A stretch of 64,000 bases of DNA, taken from Elymus sibiricus (lineage: Eukaryota > Streptophyta > Magnoliopsida > Poales > Poaceae). This document shows, piece after piece, positions 32,109 to 43,676 of this stretch; position 1 is the first letter of the stretch; every line of letters begins with the position of its first letter. The stretch is from positions 292,210,205-292,274,204 of the forward strand of contig CM077665.1 in NCBI GenBank assembly GCA_039707655.1. The letters run 5' to 3'. The translations under genes and the position numbers were made by a program. Below the pieces are notes generated by a model. That model had not been told where the DNA came from. It did not search any database and saw only the letters and a list, made by a program, of their open reading frames with translations.

Positions 32109-34977
32109 CGATAACCCACAAGTATGGTGGATCGTTTGTAGCCTTAAGTAAGAGTGTCGAACCCAACAAGGAGCTAAATGTAGAATTAATATTCTCTCAA
32201 GTTCTATCGACCACCGATACAACTCTATGCACGCTAACACTTACTTTACCTACAACAAGAATAAAAACTACTTTGCGAGAATAAAACTAGGAGTACTTTG
32301 CAATAATAAAACTAGGAGTACTTTGCGAGACAATAAAATTTAGGGCTATTTTCATTTTTGTACCTAACTTGAACACCTACTCAGATTTGCCCCTAATTTC
32401 GAAGCCTGCTCAAATTTGCCCATCTGCCATTAGGTGCCCTTATAGAAATGCCCTTTTGTGCCGTCTCCGTCCGGTCAAAGGGTTTTGACTATTTTCCTGA
32501 CATTTGTTGGACATTTTTGCCCCTTTGTGCACATGCCACTTACAGGTGGGACCTACCTAGGAAAAAGAAAAAATCTCGCTCTCTCATCCCCTCTCTGACT
32601 TACACGTGGATCCCAGCAACTTAAAAAAAACTCTCCCTCTCTCATAACACCTCTCTCCCTAACATGTGGGCCATTGGACCTACTGTAACGGTCAATGCCT
32701 GTCTGACATGGTCATCGTCAGGACTGGCAGCTCGGACGCTGGTTGTCGCCGGTAAGGGGCAATGTGCCTGGGTGTGAGGACCACGGTGGCAGGCTCGGGG
32801 TAGTCTGGGGGAAGGGGTGGAGCCGCCGGCGACCGTTATCGTCCGACCTATCATCGGAACCATCACCTAAGAGTGCCTTAGACCTTCTGTCGGTGACGCT
32901 GTGGCTGGCCACCGCGGCCAGAGTCCAAATCTAGTGGTACAAGCATGTCTCTGAGCTCTGTATGGCGCCTCTCATTCGCCCTGCGCAACGAATCGGTCCT
33001 AGGGCCGCCTGTAGACAACGCCTAGGACGACGAACTCCGCTATTGCCGTCGCACTTTCTGTCCTAAATTCGACCGCTCTAAACCATTATGGACCTTCCCG
33101 ACCTATGTGTCATCGTCGAGGAAATCTGGCGCTCCTACAACCATCTTCCACCGTCCAATTTCGTTCCCGGTGCCTCCCCATGGCCGAAGCCGGCCGCCAT
33201 GACCAACCTCGGCTGGCTCGGTCGTGCACGCGCCCATATACACCAGTTGCTCCCAGTGAGCTTAGCGTGTCTCGCGCAGCTTGCCTGCGTCGTGCCCTCC
33301 CCCCATGGTCATCCGCCCCCCTGCAGCGAGCCGCCGACGAACGCAGCCGCTGAGGACCGGGAATGCATGGACCGGAGGCGTTGACCCTCACAGTGTTTCC
33401 CATGGTCCACATTCTCGGAGAGAGAGAGAGAGAGAGGTTAGGAGTGAGGGAGAGAGTTTTTTTATGTTGGTGGGTCCATGTTTAAGTCAGGGATGGATGA
33501 GAAAGAGAGAGTTTTTCTTTTATTTTTTAGAGTGGGCCCCGCATGTAAGTGTCACATGGAGTCAGGAGCAAACTGTGTGAGAAACATCTAGAAAACGGTC
33601 AAAGCACTTTGACCAGATGGAAATGGCAGGGCATTTATATAATGGCCCCTAACGGCAGAGGGGAAATTTTGAGCATGCTTCGAAATTAGGGGCAAATTTG
33701 AGTAGTGGGTTCGAGTTAGGGACATAAATTTAAAAGACCCTAACAGTTAATAGTTTAGTAGAGAGCTTTTTGTAACACAAGAGAAAGATTGTCCATAGGC
33801 AATTGAATATAACACGATAGATACTTATCGTATGCAATGAGGGAGAGGCATACGCTAACATACTTTCTATACTTGGATCATATGAACTTATGATTGGAAC
33901 TATAGCAAGCATGTACAACTACTAAAGATCATTAAGGTAAAACCCAACCATATCATTAAGTAACAAGTCCTCTTTACTCCCATACGCAACGACCCCCTTA
34001 GTCGGGTGTAACCTACTATCCCTCTAGCCACCCACTATAAGCGAATCATGAACGTATTGAAAACCCCACAACGGTAATCCCACACGCTTGCACGGCACAA
34101 AGGGCACCATAGTACATCACCATATTAACATACAACTCATATCAATCACACCATACCACAATTAACCCGTAGGACAAAAAGGATCTACTCAAACATCATA
34201 GGATAGACACACATCATTGGGTAATAAGATATTACAGCGGGGAGACAGAGGTTACACCGCTGCATAGAGGGGGAGAGAGTTGGTGATGACGGCGGCGAAG
34301 TTGTTGGTGTAGATCGTCATCACGATGGTTACCTCTGTGCCGTTCCGACGCCACCGGGAGAGAGGGGGAGAGATCCCCCCTCCTTCTTATTCTTTCTTGG
34401 TCTCCCCCTAGATGGGAGGAGAGTTTCCCCTCTGGTCTATGGCCGTCATGGCTCCCAGAGGCCAGGAGCCCCTCCGAGATTGGATCTCTCTCTCTGTTCT
34501 CTTCTGTTTCGCGTTCCTGTTTTCTGGCATTTCACCGTTTCTTATATTCCCGGAGATCCTAACTCCGATTGGGCTGAAATTTTGAGGGGGGTTTTATCTG
34601 GAAATTATCTTTCTTGCGGCGGAAGAAGGGCCCCAACCGATGTTCGAGTGAGTCACAAGGCAACCTGGCGCGCACAACACCCCTGGTCATGCCCTGTTGC
34701 CTTGTGACCACCTCGGGCACCGTCTTGCGTTAATTTCTCTTCCTAAAAATCATATATATTCCAAAATAATTCTCCGTAAACTTTTATCATGTTTGGACTC
34801 CGTTTGATATGGATTTTCTATGAAACAAAAAACATGCAAAAAAACAGGAACTGGCACTGGGCACTTGATCAATATGTTAGTCCCAAAAATAATATAAAAT
34901 GTTGCCAAAATTATATGAAAGTTGTAGAATATTGGCATGGAACAATCAAAAATTATAGATACGGCGGAGATGTATCA
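32109..34977 (-). repeat. D: Sabrina-like solo LTR, interrupted by a TIR transposon
   Basis: On the minus strand it runs from TGATACATCTCCGCCG (34977) to GGTTATCG (32109). The expected last base A is now G. It is flanked by CTCCC on both sides (32104-32108 and 34978-34982), so it is a solo LTR left by recombination, not a fragment. Without the transposon at 32343-33740 it is about 1.47 kb, like the LTRs of element E, which it matches throughout with more divergence. Confidence 0.85.
32343..33740. mobile_element. DNA transposon with long inverted repeats inside D (MULE-like)
   Basis: About 1.4 kb. The left end (GGGCTATTTTCATTTTTGTA) and the reverse of the right end (GGGTCTTTTAAATTTATGT) align imperfectly for roughly 170 bases, including a shared TTTGCCCCTAATTTCGAAGC. 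Flanks are TTA and TAA, so a duplication is unclear. The interior 32680-33410 is GC-rich and unlike the AT-rich arms, as in Pack-MULEs that carry gene fragments. No transposase is present. Long TIRs suggest Mutator type. Class assignment is inference. Confidence 0.65.
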
Positions 34978-36379
34978 CTCCCTTTGCTGACCTAGCCACT
35001 CCCCAATGACCCTCAGGTATAACTACCTTCGAAACCAGCCTTGGTCTACTGCCCCAGCTCTCCCACGTCGCTACATGTGGATCATTTTTTACCTCTCAGC
35101 CCCCTCCCCCCCCCCCCCCCACACACACATCGCTAGGCTTGATCGGCTATTCCAACGCCACCTAAAATTTTACTATTGTTAGATGTTAAAGGTACTTGAT
35201 GCAATCAAATCTAGTAGTACTTGGTTCAAACAGGAAAGAAAGGGGGGAATTGTAGCATGCATCTTGGACTTGGTTCAAACTGGAAAGAAAATGCGTGAAA
35301 GTACTATAGGACTGGCTGTCCAACCGGTCTCTTGGTCCAAAATAGAAATGCGTGGGAAACGTTGTACACACTAGATAAGCAAATAATATATTTTTTGGGG
35401 GGAAGCAAACAATATGTTGGTTGAAAAAGGAAAGAAAGTGGGGGCTGGGATGAGAAGGCGATAGAGTATGACCAGGACTAGATTTGGTATCCGCACATAG
35501 GAATAGGTGGCTAAAGTGAACAAAAATATGTACAGCCCTCATATGTTCCTTGGGTGTTTCTTTCAGAGGTTAACAAACACTGCATCACCACTTTATGCCC
35601 TGGTCAAGATACATGGTGCTGCTGCACCCACTATCCCATGCCAAGGTGGAGGTACAAGGTGCTGATGCACCCACTGTCCCATGCCCTTATAGCAACTATT
35701 TAGTTGTTCTTAATCTAATGCCCCTGGTAAAATGAAGCCATGCCACTGTTATGTGTAATGACACATTTAACCAAATGCTATTGCCAGTAATTGTTTCAGA
35801 CTAATTGTTTCCTTTGCGCCTTTTTGTGCAAACAGGAATATCCCTTTCACCTCGTTGATATTGTGACCTATTGGTGCACTGCACTAAAACACTTCTTAAA
35901 AGAAGTGAGAAGAGTTGTTTGCAATGCACACCGCCCGCGTTGCTCGATTTCAGTAGAACTGCACATAGGGAGATTGGACTTTCTATCCTACTCATCGATA
36001 TTGGCACCCTAACCTTCCCTTAGGTAAGACATTAATATTTAGAAAATGTGTTTACCTCTATTTTACTACTTCTGTGAGGAAATAATGGTATTGTTCACTA
36101 GTATACTTGTACTCCCTCAGTGACAAGGCCAAATCTCATATTGAAGTCCAATCATGTCCCTGGTTTCACCAACTGGTGAGGAGACCAAATGATCACGTGC
36201 CAATATTTTGATATGGTAATCATACAAGCCAACTGTCTCCTCATGTTTTTCCACCTTTAGTTTACCGCTAGATTTAAGTTAACCATTCTTCATAACATTT
36301 CCACAATAACACATCCACATATTCGTGAAGTGAAACAAGGATGCTAAATTTTAGTGGAAATGCACAAAATGAATATGAC
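34978..36379. other. Intergenic sequence with a poly-C/AC tract
   Basis: Begins with the right CTCCC copy of D. A run of C followed by ACACACACA lies at about 35107-35130. Two adjacent copies of a phrase of about 58 bases (GGTGCTGATGCACCCACTG type) occur at 35611-35690. No gene is supported. Confidence 0.4.
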
Positions 36380-36407
36380 TCACTGAGCCTCATATTCCTT
36401 TGCCCAG

Positions 36408-36665
36408 ATGGAAGGAATCTCACTGGACATTTCTCCAATCAACCATAGATCAGATGGTCAGATACTTGTGCTTGCTCCTATGTACTCCAAGTTCACTCAG
36501 ACAAGCATCGATGTTGACAAGAAGAAGTTCCAGAGTGAACACCACTTAACCGGTCCGCACCCGAGGAATGCTCCATTTCAGTGGAACCGCACAAAAACTT
36601 TGGGGGTTCATTTTGTCGACCACCTCCTTTATTCTTTACATGACAAAGATGAGCCAGCAAACTAG
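36408..36665 (+). other. Short exon-like ORF, product unknown
   Basis: 85 codons from ATG 36408, directly after an acceptor-like CTTTGCCCAG. It contains ILVLAPMYSKFTQTSIDVDK and ends DKDEPAN stop. A region of about 85 bases inside it (36480-36567, TACTCCAAGTTCACTCAGAC) recurs in altered form at 36761-36845 (TACTCAAAAATTTACTCAAA). It could be an exon remnant of a gene or of a transposon protein. I do not recognise the family. Confidence 0.25.
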
Positions 36666-36853
36666 TTGGATGGAAGTAGTGGCAAGATGCTCAAACCTCC
36701 CACAACACCCAGACCACCATCAACAGGAAAACCTATGAGCAAAGCTCAGATGGATGATGTATGTACTCAAAAATTTACTCAAACAAGCATTAATTTTAAC
36801 AAGTACCACCAAGTGAACACCACTTAACCAGTCTGCAACCCAGGTAATTGAAG

Positions 36854-37040
36854 TGTGTTGATGGAGGATATTGGTTGTGATCTCTCAATCATTTGATGCA
36901 TAAACATGCTAAACTTGTGTGTGTGTGTGAATCTTTTGAGTTGTTGATGTGAATGTTGGCCGTGATCTCAATCATTCGGATACATAAACATGATGAATTG
37001 AACATGTACATATATGAATCTTTTGAGTATTTGATTTTGA
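36854..37040. repeat. Degenerate 87-bp tandem repeat
   Basis: About two copies of an 87-base unit that ends GAATCTTTTGAG (36940 and 37027), each with a GTTGGCCGTGATCTCAATCA-like part. The first copy also holds a short TG run. No gene. Confidence 0.5.
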
Positions 37041-37846
37041 ATGTTGGCTATGAATATGAACGTATCCTCTGAACCTGAGTTTGATCTGTATGGTTTAACC
37101 TTTTCTGTTGTACTTGTGTGTGAATTGTTAGAATGTAGCCTTTACAAGAACTAATCGGTAAATAGCCCGCTAACACATGAACACTACAAGGAATCCGATC
37201 GACTGGATCCTACACGAATGACCCAGCGCATCATCACGCTCTCAGCTCCAGCCATATTGTTTTCGGCCTCTAAAAATATATACTAATGCACTGTTTTTGG
37301 GCCTAGATGAAAAATCAAGTGTTTTTTCTGTAGGTTGGCCCGCCCAACAAATGGGTTGCTAGTCCGCCACGGACTGAGAGGCTAAAAAAACAAGTTGTAT
37401 CGTGGAGAGGAAAGTTAAAACCACGTCTGACATTCTAAAAAAACGCGCCTGACGTGCTTCTTTAGTCTTCCCTCTACTTGTTCTCCCGCTGCCCAAACCA
37501 GCGTGGTCGGACTACCTTGTTACCACCCAGGGGTCAGCGGCGCTACCTGGCGTCGTGCCCTCCCTCTAGTTAAATCGTGCTCACTTCATACCCCAACCAC
37601 CGTGCGGCAAGGAAGTTTTATCTTCTTCCCCCTTCGGCTGGAGGGGGTTGAAGAAGTGCGGCATCCACCCCACCACCGATGATGGCTTCCTGACATTAAT
37701 CCCTCAAATTACGGAGACTGCAACACGTCATCCTTGTGCATCAGGTAGGCGTGCGAGCCGGCGGCAACAACTTTTTTCACCAGGAGACTCGCCCTTTGAA
37801 CGCCCGCTACCGCTCTTACTCCTCCTTAATGGCGCCCATGGCAGCC
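37041..37846. other. Region upstream of the glycine-rich pseudogene
   Basis: At 37182 there is CACTACAAGGAA, resembling a CACTA-transposon terminus, but no mate was found. 37400-37640 is mixed sequence with promoter-like composition. Nothing coding is convincing. Confidence 0.3.
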
Positions 37847-37852
37847 TATAAG
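37847..37852 (+). promoter_or_regulatory. TATA-like box before the glycine-rich pseudogene
   Basis: TATAAG in GCAGCCTATAAGATGCC, 83 bases before the ATG at 37935, followed by a pyrimidine-rich leader. Confidence 0.4.
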
Positions 37853-37934
37853 ATGCCACCGTACCTTCTATCGCCCCAATCCTCTCTCTGGCGTCTCCCA
37901 TTCCCATCTTCAATCCATCAGCACTCCCTCATCA

Positions 37935-38314
37935 ATGGCGCCACAGGAATGGCATCCACTCGTGTTCAATTTTGGAGAGGATCATGAGTAGCCCGCGAAT
38001 CCTCTGGATCCATTATGGGATGAGATGGATCTGGGCTTGGAGATAGTTGCGCAGAAGAAGGCGGAGGCAGAGAAACAATTTGGCGCCCCCGCGCCCGCGC
38101 CCACCGCCGTGGTCGAATGGTCTGCCTTAGACATTGACGCTGTCCACTCAAACTTTGCCCGCTTCCACGCATTCTACCATGGTGGTGGCGGTGGTGGAGG
38201 TCGTGGCTATGGGGGTGACACTGGAGGTGACCGTGGTGGTGGCGGAGATCGTGGCTATGGCGGAGGTCATGGTCATGGGGTTGGCGCTGGCGGCGGCCGT
38301 GGTGATGACGGATG
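37935..38314 (+). pseudogene. Glycine-rich coding remnant with one stop, truncated by a Copia LTR
   Basis: ATG 37935 opens MAPQEWHPLVFNFGEDHE, meets a TAG (codon 19), then continues in the same frame through PLWDEMDLGLEIVAQKKAEA, a Pro/Ala linker and WSALDIDAVHSNFARFHAFY. It ends in a Gly-rich tail (GGGGGGGRGYGG, GGHGHGVGAGGGRG), cut at 38314 by the reversed LTR fragment. TATA and leader spacing look like those of a plant gene. The sequence is unrecognised. The start resembles in style the two small genes at 46930 and 48639 in the same CACTA-like setting, so it may belong to a transposon. Confidence 0.45.
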
Positions 38315-38707
38315 TGTAGGATCCAAAGTATGTCTAGAGGGGGGTGATTAGACTACTTGACCAATTTAAACACTAACATTTTCCCAATTTTATAGGTTGC
38401 CAAGTTTTAGCAATTCTAGCAAGTCCAGCACACCCTACACATGAAAATCTACGAGTATAGCAGTGGAAAGTAAAGACATGCAAGTGTAAGTAAAGGTAGG
38501 GATAGGAAGATCAAACACAATGGGGACATAGAGATTTGTTTCCCGTGGTTTTGATAGGTGGTGCTATCGTACGTCCACGTTGATGGAGGCTTCAACCCAC
38601 AGAGGGTAACGGTTGCGCGAGTCCACGGAGTGCTCCACCCACAAAGGGTCCATGAAGAAGCAACCTTTCCTATTCCACCATGGCTTACATCCACGAAGGA
38701 CCACTAC
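38315..38707 (-). repeat. Truncated LTR of the F family, reversed
   Basis: The first bases TGTAGGATCCAAAGTATGTC are the reverse complement of the F-family LTR end (TTTCGGTCCTACA). Similarity runs through the GTCCACGGAG and CACGAAGGACC parts and stops near 38707. It is much more diverged than F1 and F2. Confidence 0.75.
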
Positions 38708-39148
38708 TGCAGGATGGTCCAAAGATGACACATCAATCAGAGACCCTTCGACGAAACTGTGTGAGATCCACCAATCGCAAACTGTATTGTTCTAGCTCCG
38801 TTGCAAATGGCATGAACTGTGTGCAATGGTGGATCCATCAAATACGATTCAGAAAATAGTTGCGTGTGTGATCCATGACAGACAACTTATTCTTATGAAC
38901 TGTTTGGGATTAGCTAAGATAACAGAAACAGTTAACAAAACTACGTATGTGTGTGAAGTATGGCACACAGTTCACATGGATAAACTGTTTGCGCTGATCC
39001 AGCAGAACACAAATGGGTTAGCGTAATAAGGTGTGTGTGATACGCAACAATCGGTTCATTCATCAGAATTGTGTGGGAAGACCAATAATAACCGAAATGA
39101 TTCATCCGAACAAGTTGTGTGTGTTGTGGGCAAACGGTTGTTGCCAAA
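38708..39148. other. CACTA-like subterminal repeat region, left of E
   Basis: Recurrent short motifs of the type GTGTGTGAT / AACTGTGTG occur every 30-60 bases, as in subterminal regions of CACTA transposons. Sequence of the same character continues right of E from 46595 and again at 48730-48950, so E lies inside this unit. It ends with CCAAA (39144-39148), the target duplication of E. Confidence 0.45.
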
Positions 39149-40672
39149 TGATAACCCACAAGTATAGGGGATCAATTGTAGCCTTTCTCGATAAGTAAGA
39201 GTGTCGAACGCAACGATGAGCTAAAGGTAGAACAAATATTCCCTCAAGTTCTATCGACCACCGATACAACTCTACGCACGCTTAACGTTCGCTTTACCTA
39301 GAACAAGTATGAAACTAGAAGTACTTTGTAGGTGTAACGGGATAAGTTTGCAAGATAATAAAGAACGCGTAAATAAAATCTAGGGGCTGCGTAGATAAAG
39401 AAACAACTAAGTTAGTCTTAGTAGAGAGCTTCTTGTCACAAGAAAGTTATTTGTCCCTAGGTAATCGATAACTAGACCGGTAATCATTATTGCAATTTTA
39501 TATGAGGGAGAGGCATAAGCTAACATACTTTCTCTACTTGGATCATATGCACTTATGATTGGAACTCTAGCAAGCATCTGCAACTACTACAGATCATTAA
39601 GGTAAAACCCAACCATAGCATTAAGTATCAAGTCCTCTTTACTCCCATACGTAAACAACCTACTTACTCGGGTTTGTGCTTCCGTCACTCACGCCACCCA
39701 CCATAAGCGAATCAAAAACATATTGCAAACCCTACAACGGGGATCCCTCACGCTTGCGCGACACGGAGAGCACCATAGGGCAGCACCAATAATAAAACAT
39801 GCAACTCAAACCAATCATGATCATCAATCAACCCATAGGACAAAACGGATCTACTCAAACATCATAGGATAGCCATACATCATTGGGAAATAATATATAG
39901 TGTTGAGCACCATGTTTAAGTTGAGATTACAGCGGGGAGAAGAGGTGTTAAACCGCTGCATAGAGGGGGAGAGAGTTGGTGATGACGGCGGCGAAGTTGT
40001 TGGTGTAGATCGCTGTCACGATGATGGCCCCGGCGGCGTTCCGGCGCCACCGGGAGAGAGAGGGAGAGAGCCCCCCTCCTTCTTCTTCTTCCTTGTCCTT
40101 CCCCCTAGATGGGAGAAGGGTTTCCCCTCTGGTCCATGACCTCCATGGCGGCGGAGGGGTGAGAGCCCCTGCAAGATTGGATCTCTCTCTCTGTTTCCTT
40201 CTGTTTCGGCCTTTCAGATTCTGGCCTTTCACCGTTTCTTAAATTCCCGGAGATCCGTAACTCCGATTGGGCTGAACTTTTTACACGATTTTTATCCAGA
40301 TATTAGCTTTCTTGCGGCGAAAGAAGGTCCCCAACCGCCTGACGGGGTGACCACAAGCCACTCTGGCGCGCCCTACCCCCCAGGGCGCGTCCCTATGGCT
40401 TGTGGGCCCCTCGGGCACCGCCTTCTGTTGATTCCACTTCCCAAAATTCACATATATTCCAAAAAAAAATCCGTAAGTTTTTATCCCATTTGGACTTCGT
40501 TTGATATGGATTTTCTGCGAAACAAAAAACATGCAACAAACAGGAACTGGCACTGGGCACTTGATCAATATGTTAGTCCCAAAAATAGTATAAAAAGTTG
40601 CCAAAAGTATATGAAAGTTGTAGAATATTGGCATGAAACAATCGAAATTATAGATACGACGGAGACGTATCA
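39149..40672 (-). repeat. 3' LTR of E
   Basis: 1524 bp. On the minus strand it starts TGATACGTCTCCGTCG and ends GTGGGTTATCA. It is full length, unlike the 5' LTR. The plus-strand sequence just outside, GCATCCCCAAGCTTAATT, gives the polypurine tract AAGCTTGGGGATGC on the element strand. Confidence 0.92.
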
Positions 40673-43600
40673 GCATCCCCAAGCTTAATTCCTGCTCATC
40701 ATCGAGCAGGTAAATGATAAAAAAGATAATTTTTGATGTGGAATGCTACCTAGCATAATCTTGATCATATAAATCTAATCATGGCATGAATATTAAGACA
40801 CGAGTGATTCAAAGCAATAGTCTATCATTTGACATAAAGACAATAATACTTCAAGCATACTAATAAAGCAATCATGTCTTCTCAAAATATCATGGCTAAA
40901 AGAAAGTTATCCCTACAAAATCATATAGTCTGGCTATGCTCCATCTTCATCACACAAAGTATTAAATCATGCACAACCCTGGTTTTAGCCAAGCAATTGT
41001 TTCATACTTTAGTATTCTCAAACTTTTTCAACTTTCACGCAATACATGAGCGTGAGCCATGGATATAGCACTATAGGTGGAATAGAATATGGTGGAGGTT
41101 GTGGAGAAGACAAAAAGAAGGAGATAGTCTCACATCAACTAGGCAAATTAATGGGCTATGGAGATGCCCTTCAATCGATATCGATGCAAGTGAGTAGGGA
41201 TTGCCATGCAACGGATGCACTAGAGCTATAAGTGTATGAAAGCTCAAACTGAAACTAAGTGGGTGTGCATCCAACTCGCTTGCTCACGAAGACCTAGGGC
41301 AATTTGAGGAAGCCCATCATTGTAATATACAAGCCAAGTTCTATAATGAAAAATTCCCACTAGTATATGAAAATGACAATATAGGAGACTCTCTATCATG
41401 AAGATCATCGTGCTACTTTGAAGCACAAGTGTGGAAAAAGGAATAGTAGCATTGCCCCTTCTCTCTTTTCTCTCATTTTTTTTTTGTTTTTTTTTGGTGG
41501 GCTTCTTTGGCCTGTATTTTTATTTGGGCTTCTTTGGCCTCTTTTATTTTTTTGTAGAGTCCAGAGACTCATCCCAACTTGTGAGGGAATCATAGCTTCC
41601 ATCATCCTTTCCTCACATGGGACAATGCTCTAATAATGATGATCATCACACTTTTATTTACTTAGAACTCAAGAATTACAACTCGATACTAGAACAAAAT
41701 ATGACTCTATATGAATGCCTCCGGCGGTGTACCGGGATGTGCAATGATCTAGCATAGCAATGACATCAAAAATGGACAAGCCATGAAAACATCATGCTAG
41801 CTATCTTACGATCATGCAAAGCAATATGACAATGATGGTGCGTGTCATAATAAACGGAACGGTGGAAGTTGCATGGCAATATATCTCGGAATGGCTATGG
41901 AAATGCCATAATAGGTAGGTATGGTGGCTGTTTTGAGGAAGGATATATGGTGGGTGTAATGCACCGGCGAAAGTTGCGCGGTACTAGAGAGGCTAGCAAT
42001 GGTGGAAGGGTGAGAGTGCGTATAATCCATGGACTCAACATTAGTCATAAAGAACTCACATACTTATTGCAAAAATTTATTAGTCATCGAAACAAGGTAC
42101 TACACGCATGCTCCTAGGGGAAGGGTTGGTAGGAGTTAACCATCGCGCGATCCCGACCTCCAAACAAAGGATGACAATCAATAAATAAATCATGCTCCGA
42201 CTTCATCACATAACGGTTCACCATACGTGCATGCTACGGGAATCACAAACTTTAACACAAGTATTTCTACCAATCCACAATTACTCACTAGCATGACTCT
42301 AGTATCACCAACTTTATATCGCAAAACTATTGCAAGGAATCAAACATATCATATTCAGTGATCTACAAGTTTTATGTAGGATTTTATGACTAACCATGTG
42401 AATGACCAACTCCTATTAACTCTCTAAATAGATATAAGTGAAGCATGAGAGTTTAATTCTTTCTACAAAAGATATGCCCACGCTCTAAAAAATATAAGTG
42501 AAGCAAAAGAGCATTCTACAAATGGCGGTTTTCTATGTGTAGAGAAACAGGCAATCCAAACTTCAAATGATATAAGTGAAGCACATGAAGCATTCTACAA
42601 AGCCATACTCAAAAGATATAAGTGAAGTGCATGAAGCATTCTATAAATCGACCAAGGACTATCTCATACTAGCATGGTGCATTAGTAAAAGAAAAATAAA
42701 AAGCACACGATGCTCCAAGATTTACGCATATCATGTGACGAATAAAAATATAGCTCCAAGTAAAATTACCGATGGTTGTTAGAAGAAAGAGGGGATGCCT
42801 TTCGGGGCATCCCCAAGCTTAGTTTCTTGGGAGTCCTTTAATATTACCTTGGGGTGCCTCGGACATCCCCAAGCTTAGTCTCTTTCCACTCTTTATTCCT
42901 TCATCCATCGTGATCTCACCCAAAACTTGAAAACTTCAATCACACAAAACTTAACAAAACCCTCGTGACATACGTTAGTATAAAAAAGCAAATTACCACT
43001 TTAAGCACTGTTGCAAACCCATTCACATTTTATTTTGCATTGTAGCTACTGTATTATAACTTCTTTATGGCTTATACCACCGATACAATCGGTAGTTTCA
43101 TCAAAACAAGCAAAACAATGCATCAAAAACATAATCAGTCTTGAACAGAACAATCTGAAGCAATCTGAACATTTACTATACTTATGTAACTCTTAAAATT
43201 CTGAAATATTAGGAAAAAATAAATAATTTGCATAGCAGTACTGTGTAAAAATTTCAGAAACTTTTGACATTCCAGTAAAAAATGTAAATTCACGCACTAC
43301 AGCCAAAGTTTCTGTTTTTGCACTGCACACACCAAACAAGCAATCTAATCATCCTAAAGGCAAATCTTGGCACATTATTTTCATAATACAATGGATTTGT
43401 ACAAGGGGATAATTATTTTTGTTGAAAAGTTTCTGTAATTAAGATTGACAAGGTTTCCATGGGCATGAACAAAGTTCAAGGCATGCTCCCATTTTAACAA
43501 TGCTCGTCTCTCTCACTTTCACTTTTCTTTTTGAAAAAGTTTTAGGTTCCCCTCTTTATTTTTTTGTTTTTAAACTATATAAAAGCACACAACAGAATGA

Positions 43601-43676
43601 AAATGACTCTCTAAAACTTCCGGGTTGTCTCCCTGGCAGCGCTTTCTTTAAAGCCATTAAGCTAGACATAAAGTGC
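40673..43676 (-). other. Long 3' untranslated region of E
   Basis: About 3 kb without a credible frame. The polypurine tract adjoins the LTR at 40673-40690. Decoy copies of the same phrase (CATCCCCAAGCTTAGT on the plus strand) occur at about 42809 and 42865. Between 42430 and 42650 a phrase ATATAAGTGAAGCA...CATTCTACAAA repeats four times. A T-rich tract is at 41465-41500. Confidence 0.6.

Noticed and set aside
33088..33384. 98-codon frame inside the TIR transposon
   Set aside because: No recognisable motif and an overlapping frame of similar length. Kept only as possible captured sequence.
38025..38351. Glycine-rich ORF taken as a complete 108-aa gene
   Set aside because: Its last codons are LTR sequence of the F family and its true start is upstream at 37935 with a stop between, so it is a truncated remnant.
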